Positions 5,416 through 10,846 of a DNA stretch of 10,846 nucleotides are shown here, one piece after another. The DNA comes from DTU078 sp033808535 (GTDB taxonomy: Bacteria > Bacillota > Clostridia > Oscillospirales > CAG-272), in assembly GCA_033808535.1 (NCBI GenBank), contig JAPXNL010000072.1:1-10846 (forward strand), given 5' to 3'. The position numbers and the translations under genes are program-made. Below the pieces are notes generated by a model. That model did no database searches and was not told where the DNA came from. It worked only from the letters and a program-made list of their open reading frames with translations. Every line of letters begins with the position of its first letter. Position 1 is the stretch's first letter.

Positions 5416-8088
5416 TCAATGGGCAGCCGCTGTTTCAGCCTGCTTTTTTGCCTTTTGCTTGTCGTAAAGCCGGTGGAAGAACTTCACAATCTCAACAATC
5501 GGGATGATGAGGAACGCCAGACCCAGCGCGATAAAGTACTCGTGCGGAAGGATGGGTTTAAGTGCAAAAAGGTTACTTAAGAACTCGACATTTATAACCA
5601 CCGCGGTAAGCACCAGCGAAAAAGCCATCGCTCCGAAAAGGTAGAAATTATGCGTGCCGAGTGTTAATATCGAACCTTTATGCGAGCGCATATTGTAGGA
5701 ATGGAATATCTCCGCCATAGACATGGTCAGAAACGCCATTGTCATGCCGTCCGCGCTTTCTGCGATCTCCCATCTTCCGTACTCCAGGAAATGGCCGACG
5801 AAATACGCAAGCAGCGTCAGTATCGATACGGCTAAACCCTGATAGAATACGCTGATGCCGACACCGCCCGAGAATATGCCCTCTCTGGAACTGCGCGGCG
5901 GGCGTTTCATGATGTCAGGCTCTCCCTTTTCCATGCCCAGCGCAAGCGCCGGCAGCGAGTCGGTGATAAGGTTGATGAACAGGATATGGATAGGTTTAAG
6001 CAGCATGAAGCCCATCAGCGTGGCTGCGAATATTCCTATAACCTCGCTGAGGTTGGATGAAAGCAGAAACTGTATCGATTTGCGTATGTTGTCGTATATG
6101 CGGCGGCCTTCCTCGACGGCGGATACGATCGTCGCGAAGTTGTCGTCGGCCAAAATCATGTCGGCGACGTTCTTTGTCACGTCCGTGCCCGTGATGCCCA
6201 TGCCGACGCCGATATCGGCGCTCTTTATCGAGGGCGCGTCGTTTACGCCGTCGCCTGTCATGGCGGTAACCATGCCGCGGGCGCGCCACGCGTTGACTAT
6301 GCGCACCTTGTGCTCGGGTTTCACGCGCGCATAAACTGAATAGTGGGTGACAAGCTCCGCAAAATCCTCGTCGGTGATCGCGTCAAGCTCCGCGCCGGTG
6401 ATCGCTTCGTCGTCGTTTGTTATCATTCCGAGCTGCTTTGCGATTGCGGCGGCGGTGTCGCGATGGTCGCCGGTAATCATTATCGGGCGTATGCCTGCCT
6501 CGCGGCAGCGGTCGATGGCAGCCGGGACCTCCTCACGCACCGGGTCGAGCATGCCGACAAGACCGATGAATATCAGGTCGCGCTCAAGCGCCGCCGGGTC
6601 AAGCTGCACCGGCACCGACGGCAGCTCGGTATACGATGCGGCGAGCACACGCAGCGCCTTGCTTGCCAGCCGTTTGTTTTCGGACTTGTAGAAGGACTTT
6701 TTCTCCTCCGTCATGGGCAGGATCTTTCCGTCCTGCAAATAGCGGTTGCAGCGGTCGATAACCACATCGGGCGCGCCTGTCGTATGCTGGATGACCGTCC
6801 CGCTTTTGGTCTTGTGAATAGTCGTCATCAGCTTGCGCATGGAATCGAACGGTATCTCGGCGACGCGCGGGTATTCGGCTTTGAGCTGCGGTTTGGGCAG
6901 TCCGAGCGACATTGCATAGTTGACGCCCGCGTTCTGCGTGGGGTCGCCCTCCGCCACGCCCGCTTCGTTGAGCTCTGCGTCAGAGCAGAGTGCAAGCGAC
7001 GTCGCGAGCAGCTCCTCGTCGGAGGTCGAGTGCTCGACGATGGTCATTTTGTTCTGCGTAAGCGTGCCGGTCTTATCGGAGCATATAACCTGCGTGCAGC
7101 CGAGCGTTTCAACCGCGGTCAGCTTGCGGATTATCGCGTTGCGGCGGGACATTTTGGTCACGCCCATCGAAAGCACGATAGTCACGACCGCCGCAAGCCC
7201 CTCGGGTATCGCGGCGACCGCCAATGATACGGCGAGCATGAACGACTGGAGCGCGGTGTCGCGGTTAAATCCGCCTGTTTTTAAAAGACCGATAATAAAG
7301 ATGAACACGCAGATGCCGAGTACGAGATATGTCAGTATTTTGGAGAGCGACGCCAGCTTTTTCTGCAGCGGCGTGTCGCTTTCTTCCGCTCGCGTGATAG
7401 CGTCGGCGATTTTGCCCATCTCCGTGTTCATGCCTGTCGCCGTGACAATAAAGCGCCCGCGGCCATACACGGCGGTGCTGCCCATGTATACCATGTTGAC
7501 GCGGTCGCCGAGCGGCACGTCTGCCGTGCCCTTCTCCGCTATCGGCTCCGACGTCTTTTCGGTCGGCACCGACTCGCCGGTCAGCGCGGCCTCGTCGCAG
7601 TTCAGGCTCGCGCACTCGATGATTCGCCCGTCTGCCGGGATCGAGTCGCCGGCGTCGAGCACAACCACATCGCCCACAACGATTTCTTCTGTTTTTATGA
7701 CATTCAGCTTGCCGTCGCGCAACACCTTCGAGGTCGGCGACGCCATTTCGCGCAGCGCTTCAATGGCTTTTTCAGCCTTGCTTTCCTGTATAACACCGAG
7801 GATTGTATTAAGCAGCACGACAGACATAATGACAAACACATCGGTCGGAGCTTCTTTTTGCAGCGCCGACGTCACCGCCGATATCGCAGCGGCGGCGATG
7901 AGTATAATAACCATGGGGTTTACAAGCTGCTCGATAAAACGCTGCACGAGCGTGATTTTTTTGCCCTCCGCGAGCTTGTTGCGTCCGTCGCGGGCAAGCC
8001 GCTTTGCGGCTTCGTTTGACGAGAGTCCGGTGGACTGCGATCCGAGTTCGGATACCGTTTCAGCAACAGTTCGGAGATAATGCTTCAA
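5416..8088 (-). CDS. P-type cation-transporting ATPase (Ca2+/Mn2+ type, P2A-like)
   Basis: 890 aa, full length. Pumps divalent cations out of the cytoplasm, driven by ATP. Order: N-terminal cation-ATPase domain; M1-M2 about 55-102; actuator domain with TGES at 170-173; M3-M4 about 252-310 with PEGL at 295-298 (Glu296); phosphorylation site CSDKTGTLT with Asp338; nucleotide-binding domain about 350-520; hinge MTGDGVNDAPS at 610-620; M5-M10 from about 675. Putative ion ligands aligned by eye to SERCA: Glu296 (M4), Asn679 and Glu682 (M5), Asn706, Thr709 and Asp710 (M6), Glu793 (M8). Sequence alone says calcium pump, but the leader carries an Mn2+-sensing yybP-ykoY riboswitch, so Mn2+ export is likely at least in part. 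The start is TTG (8088-8086), supported by AAGGGAG seven nt upstream; no ATG fits better. Transcribed alone, divergent from lon. Confidence 0.95.
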   Translation of the reverse strand: MKHYLRTVAETVSELGSQSTGLSSNEAAKRLARDGRNKLAEGKKITLVQRFIEQLVNPMVIILIAAAAISAVTSALQKEAPTDVFVIMSVVLLNTILGVIQESKAEKAIEALREMASPTSKVLRDGKLNVIKTEEIVVGDVVVLDAGDSIPADGRIIECASLNCDEAALTGESVPTEKTSEPIAEKGTADVPLGDRVNMVYMGSTAVYGRGRFIVTATGMNTEMGKIADAITRAEESDTPLQKKLASLSKILTYLVLGICVFIFIIGLLKTGGFNRDTALQSFMLAVSLAVAAIPEGLAAVVTIVLSMGVTKMSRRNAIIRKLTAVETLGCTQVICSDKTGTLTQNKMTIVEHSTSDEELLATSLALCSDAELNEAGVAEGDPTQNAGVNYAMSLGLPKPQLKAEYPRVAEIPFDSMRKLMTTIHKTKSGTVIQHTTGAPDVVIDRCNRYLQDGKILPMTEEKKSFYKSENKRLASKALRVLAASYTELPSVPVQLDPAALERDLIFIGLVGMLDPVREEVPAAIDRCREAGIRPIMITGDHRDTAAAIAKQLGMITNDDEAITGAELDAITDEDFAELVTHYSVYARVKPEHKVRIVNAWRARGMVTAMTGDGVNDAPSIKSADIGVGMGITGTDVTKNVADMILADDNFATIVSAVEEGRRIYDNIRKSIQFLLSSNLSEVIGIFAATLMGFMLLKPIHILFINLITDSLPALALGMEKGEPDIMKRPPRSSREGIFSGGVGISVFYQGLAVSILTLLAYFVGHFLEYGRWEIAESADGMTMAFLTMSMAEIFHSYNMRSHKGSILTLGTHNFYLFGAMAFSLVLTAVVINVEFLSNLFALKPILPHEYFIALGLAFLIIPIVEIVKFFHRLYDKQKAKKQAETAAAH

Positions 8089-8122
8089 GATTTTGCTCCC
8101 TTTCTTTGATTATGTAGATAAT

Positions 8123-8167
8123 AAAAAACGAGACATATGTACAGCATCTGCCATACATAAGTCTCGT
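8123..8167 (-). terminator. Riboswitch-controlled intrinsic terminator in the ATPase leader
   Basis: On the minus strand ACGAGAC (8167-8161) pairs with GTCTCGT (8134-8128). After a T-T mismatch, TATGTA pairs with TACATA, continued by a short GGC/GCT tip with loop AGAT. A run of T (8127-8123) and TATTA follow. Its 5' arm includes the bases CTTATG that close P1 of the aptamer, so terminator and aptamer P1 exclude each other. It ends about 35 nt before the TTG start. Confidence 0.9.
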
Positions 8168-8328
8168 TATAATCACTCCGTTGTCGGTGCGATAATTTAA
8201 AGCCAGACCGGGGCAGCGCATATGACGCGCCCGTCATGATGTTGACTTTAAAGCGCCGGGGCGATATATTATAAGAAATACTGCAGATATTCTTATAATT
8301 TATCCGCCGCGCAAACTACTCCCTTATG
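8156..8328 (-). promoter_or_regulatory. yybP-ykoY (Mn2+) riboswitch aptamer
   Basis: Read on the minus strand. P1 is CATAAG (8328-8323) with CTTATG (8161-8156). The class-defining strands are GGGAGTAG (8323-8316), GTCAACATCATG (8246-8235) and ACGAGAC (8167-8161); all match the yybP-ykoY consensus as I know it. Between them, a long AT-rich helix (ATTATAAGAA with TTCTTATAAT, about 8301-8266) is an extended variable arm. A TTTAAAGTC/GGCTTTAAA helix (one G-U) carries the second arm. This class binds Mn2+ between its two loops and usually turns on Mn2+ exporters, including P-type ATPases in lactic acid bacteria. The overlapping terminator predicts a transcriptional ON switch: Mn2+ stabilises P1, frees the path through 8123-8167 and the pump is made. 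Identified by motif recall, not by a covariance search. Confidence 0.9.
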
Positions 8329-8337
8329 CTGACAGTT

Positions 8338-8366
8338 ATTTTACCATTTTTATTCTGCTTTGTCAA
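8338..8366 (-). promoter_or_regulatory. Promoter of the riboswitch-ATPase transcript
   Basis: On the minus strand, perfect -35 TTGACA (8366-8361), a 17-nt spacer and -10 TAAAAT (8343-8338) with an extended TG. Start point near 8331, only about 3 nt before riboswitch P1, as is usual for a leader built around an aptamer. Confidence 0.88.
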
Positions 8367-8524
8367 TGACTTTTACAAAGTTATTTAAAAATATAAGGCT
8401 TTGCGCGACATACCCAAGACCATTCCGCCGTCACGGCATTTACTTGTACTAAGTATATTACAGCACCCGTGCGATTATTCTGTCTGACACCGGAGCCGTG
8501 AACATGCAAATTCATAATTTATTG

Positions 8525-8562
8525 TTGATTTAAACCGCCTGTTCATGTTATACTGTTATAAT
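8525..8562 (+). promoter_or_regulatory. Probable lon promoter (two overlapping -10 boxes)
   Basis: -35 TTGATT (8525-8530), 18-nt spacer, -10 TATACT (8549-8554) with extended TG. A second, perfect TATAAT (8557-8562), also with TG, lies 8 nt downstream but lacks a good -35. Start points near 8561 or 8569 would give a leader of about 90-95 nt. No CIRCE, CtsR or other heat-shock operator is seen. The preceding 8367-8524 holds no gene that I can support. Confidence 0.6.
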
Positions 8563-8656
8563 TGCAGTACAATGCAAAATTTTAACTTCATCAAATTAAA
8601 TTAAAATAACGCCGCCGCGGTATGACGCGTACGGCTGACAGATAACAGGAAACACT

Positions 8657-10846
8657 ATGCAGAGATATATTGAAAAAGCCGAGCCGATGACCCTGCCGGT
8701 CCTCGTGCTTGATTCTATAATCATATTCCCTTCCATACCGATCAGCTTTGAGCTTTCCGACGAAGCCGCTATTGCGGCATGCGAGCGCGCGGAGGCCGGC
8801 GACGGCATGCTTTTCGCCGTGCAGCGCCGCCCCGTGGAGCATGACGAGTCGATAAATATAGACGAGTCGATAAATATAAGTGAAAAAACCACAGACAGCG
8901 ACGATGACGACAACTCCGGCACCGACGAACAGGATAAAGCCCGTGAGCTTTTCACCGTTGGCACGGTTGCAAAGCTGCGCCAGTCCGTCAAGCTGCCCGA
9001 GGGCACGCTGCGCATATTTATCGAGGGCAGCGCCCGCGCGACGATCAGCCGCTTCTACGACAACGGAACCGGTCTGACTGCGGACGTGATTGCCAAAACG
9101 ATACGTGTCGAAGACAACGGCGGCATAAAGGGCGAAGCGCTGATCCACGAGATCACCACCGCATTTGACGAATTTATCAAATTCCTGCCGCGGCTTTCAA
9201 ACGAGCTGATTACGGCGGTCAAATCCATACGCAACCCCGGTCTGCTCGCCGACTTTGTTGCAAGCAACGTCCTGATCAACCCCCTTGACAAGCAGCTTGT
9301 ACTGGAGGAGTTCAACCCTCTGCGCAGGCTTGAGCTGCTTGCGGTCATTATGGAGCGCGAGCGCGACGTGCTGTCGACCGAGCTTGACATCCACCGCCGC
9401 GTGCGCCGCCAGATCGAAAGCAACCAGCGCGAATATTATCTAAAGGAGCAGCTCAAGGCGATAAAGAACGAGCTGGGCTACACCGAAGACGAAGACGACG
9501 AGATCGACGAGTACTACGAAAAAATAGAGGCTGCTAACCTGCCCCAGGAAATCACCGAAAAGCTGATCCGCGAGGTAAAAAAGCTAGCCAAAACGCCGTA
9601 TAACGCCGCCGAGGCGAGCGTGATACGCAACTACCTTGATCTGTGCCTGGAGCTGCCGTGGACGAAGCTGTCAAAAGAACGCGCGAACGTATCGATGGCG
9701 CGCAAAATACTTGAACGCGACCACGACGGGCTTGAAAAAATCAAGGAGAGGATCCTTGAATACATCGCCGTAAAGCAGCTCAATCCCGGGCTGCGCAATC
9801 AGATACTCTGCCTTGTCGGCCCGCCAGGCACGGGCAAAACCTCCATCGCCGCGTCCATCGCGCATGCGACGGGGCGCAAATATGTTCGCGTGTCGCTGGG
9901 CGGCATCCGCGACGAAGCCGACATCCGCGGCCATCGCAAGACATATATAGGCGCAATGCCAGGACGCATAATCAATGCGCTGCGTCAGGCGGGCACCCGT
10001 AACCCGCTCATACTGCTTGACGAGATCGACAAGCTGACCCGTGACGCGCACGGCGACCCGTCATCGGCACTGCTCGAGGTGCTTGACAGCGAGCAGAACA
10101 AAGGCTTTCGCGACCATTTTGTGGAGCTGCCGATGGATTTATCCGACTGCCTTTTCATCGCCACGGCAAACACGCTTTCGACTATCCCCCGCCCGCTGAT
10201 CGACCGCATGGAGATCATCGAGCTGAAAATCTATACCCGCCACGAAAAGCTGTCAATAGCCAAAAACCATCTTATACCCAAACAGCTTAAGCGCCACGGA
10301 CTGAACAAGCGCATGCTGCGCATTACCGACGACGCGATATTCGAGATTATCGACTATTACACGCAGGAAGCCGGCGTGCGTAACCTTGAGCGCGAAATCG
10401 CCTCTCTTTGCCGCAAGTCGGCGATGCAGATTGTCGAAACCGGTGTGAAGTCGGTTAAAATAGACGCCGAGGATGTGAAAAACTACCTCGGTGTGCGCAA
10501 GGCAAAGCCCGAAACCATCACCGCAAACGACGAGATCGGAGTGGTCAGCGGTCTGGCATATACCGAGCTCGGAGGCGAGCTGCTACGCATCGAGGCTGTA
10601 TCCATGCCCGGCACCGGCAAGCTTGAGCTGACCGGGTCGCTCGGCGAAGTTATGAAGGAATCGGCGCGCGCCGCAGTCAGTTATATACGCGCCAACTCAT
10701 CCGCACTCGGCGTGGACTCAGACTTTTACAAGAACCGGGACATACATATCCATGTCCCGGAGGGAGCAATTCCGAAAGACGGCCCGTCCGCCGGCATAAC
10801 GATCGCGACAGCGCTGGTGAGCGAACTCTCAGGCGTGCCGGTGCGC
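8657..10846 (+). CDS. lon: ATP-dependent protease Lon, 3' end outside window
   Basis: 730 codons, open to the window edge; a full Lon is about 770-810. ATG at 8657 has AGGAAA (8647-8652) as ribosome site. Cytoplasmic AAA+ protease that degrades misfolded and selected regulatory proteins. Lon N-domain about 10-210; coiled-coil region about 215-310 (REYYLKEQLKAIKNELG at 258-274); Walker A GPPGTGKT at 388-395; Walker B LLDEID at 453-458; sensor-1 Asn505 in ATAN; arginine-finger candidate Arg517; sensor-2 Arg575 in GVRNLER; protease domain from about 620 with PKDGPSAG and catalytic Ser711. The catalytic lysine should follow about 40 residues later, beyond the edge. Compared with Bacillus subtilis Lon, the N-domain has an extra acidic insert of roughly 25-30 residues at about 61-94, containing an in-frame tandem duplication. 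Single gene, divergent from the ATPase. Confidence 0.96.
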   Translation, partial: MQRYIEKAEPMTLPVLVLDSIIIFPSIPISFELSDEAAIAACERAEAGDGMLFAVQRRPVEHDESINIDESINISEKTTDSDDDDNSGTDEQDKARELFTVGTVAKLRQSVKLPEGTLRIFIEGSARATISRFYDNGTGLTADVIAKTIRVEDNGGIKGEALIHEITTAFDEFIKFLPRLSNELITAVKSIRNPGLLADFVASNVLINPLDKQLVLEEFNPLRRLELLAVIMERERDVLSTELDIHRRVRRQIESNQREYYLKEQLKAIKNELGYTEDEDDEIDEYYEKIEAANLPQEITEKLIREVKKLAKTPYNAAEASVIRNYLDLCLELPWTKLSKERANVSMARKILERDHDGLEKIKERILEYIAVKQLNPGLRNQILCLVGPPGTGKTSIAASIAHATGRKYVRVSLGGIRDEADIRGHRKTYIGAMPGRIINALRQAGTRNPLILLDEIDKLTRDAHGDPSSALLEVLDSEQNKGFRDHFVELPMDLSDCLFIATANTLSTIPRPLIDRMEIIELKIYTRHEKLSIAKNHLIPKQLKRHGLNKRMLRITDDAIFEIIDYYTQEAGVRNLEREIASLCRKSAMQIVETGVKSVKIDAEDVKNYLGVRKAKPETITANDEIGVVSGLAYTELGGELLRIEAVSMPGTGKLELTGSLGEVMKESARAAVSYIRANSSALGVDSDFYKNRDIHIHVPEGAIPKDGPSAGITIATALVSELSGVPVR
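8843..8878 (+). repeat. Two perfect 18-bp tandem copies inside lon
   Basis: GACGAGTCGATAAATATA occurs at 8843-8860 and again at 8861-8878 without a mismatch. It keeps the reading frame and encodes DESINI twice (residues 63-74) in a loop of the Lon N-domain. The AT-rich half stands out against GC-rich surroundings. It looks like a recent slippage duplication. Confidence 0.95.

Noticed and set aside
6343..7227. 294-codon open frame on the plus strand
   Set aside because: Also antisense to the ATPase gene, with an Arg/His/Ala-rich translation typical of shadow frames.
6920..8080. 386-codon open frame on the plus strand
   Set aside because: Antisense to the ATPase gene; serine-rich low-information translation, no domain and no ribosome site. 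A by-product of GC-rich codon use.
8525..8656. Heat-shock operator (CIRCE or CtsR box) at lon
   Set aside because: No match to either repeat; only an AT-rich ATTTTAA/TTAAAAT inverted repeat (8579-8585 and 8601-8607) that is too simple to interpret.
1..10846. CRISPR array, transposase, prophage or defence genes
   Set aside because: No regularly spaced repeats, no insertion-sequence or phage proteins, and all genes are common chromosomal families.

Overview
The window looks like one scaffold piece of a Clostridia genome, probably a metagenome assembly. It carries two 10-N scaffolding gaps. The coding regions are GC-rich, the intergenic regions AT-rich. Gene content and sequence style (clostridial solute-binding lipoprotein, AGGAGG-type ribosome sites, an extended -10 at most promoters, Bacillus-like Lon) suggest an Oscillospirales- or Christensenellales-like Firmicute. 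I cannot place it more exactly from sequence alone.

Layout. 1-592 (-): the start of a solute-binding lipoprotein, cut by the window edge. 768-1442 (+): a Cof-type HAD phosphatase, divergent from the lipoprotein; both have a recognisable promoter in the shared gap. 1476-1650 (+): a self-contained tRNA-Gln(CUG) unit with a consensus promoter, encoded CCA and an intrinsic terminator. 1757-1766: gap. 1873-3741 (+): glutamine-hydrolysing asparagine synthetase, interrupted near its C-terminus by the second gap at 3698-3707. 3742-4054: non-coding, several hairpins, possibly a dispersed repeat. 4055-4086: a hairpin that can terminate both converging transcripts. 4102-5196 (-): Gfo/Idh/MocA oxidoreductase with its own promoter. 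5416-8088 (-): a cation-pumping P-type ATPase of the Ca2+ (P2A-like) type, TTG start. 8123-8366 (-): its leader, made of a promoter, a yybP-ykoY (Mn2+) riboswitch and an overlapping terminator. 8525-8562 and 8657-10846 (+): promoter and most of a Lon protease gene, cut by the window edge just after the catalytic serine.

How the parts fit. These are mostly single-gene transcription units, and I see no multi-gene pathway. The clearest functional link is the Mn2+-sensing riboswitch on the P-type ATPase. It implies that the pump is made when Mn2+ is high and exports Mn2+ (perhaps with Ca2+), although the protein alone would be annotated as a calcium ATPase. I found no convincing undescribed multi-gene system. 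The points most worth a second look are the riboswitch/ATPase pairing, an in-frame 18-bp tandem duplication within an acidic insert of Lon, the hairpin-rich intergenic stretch after asnB, and the assembly gaps on both sides of asnB.
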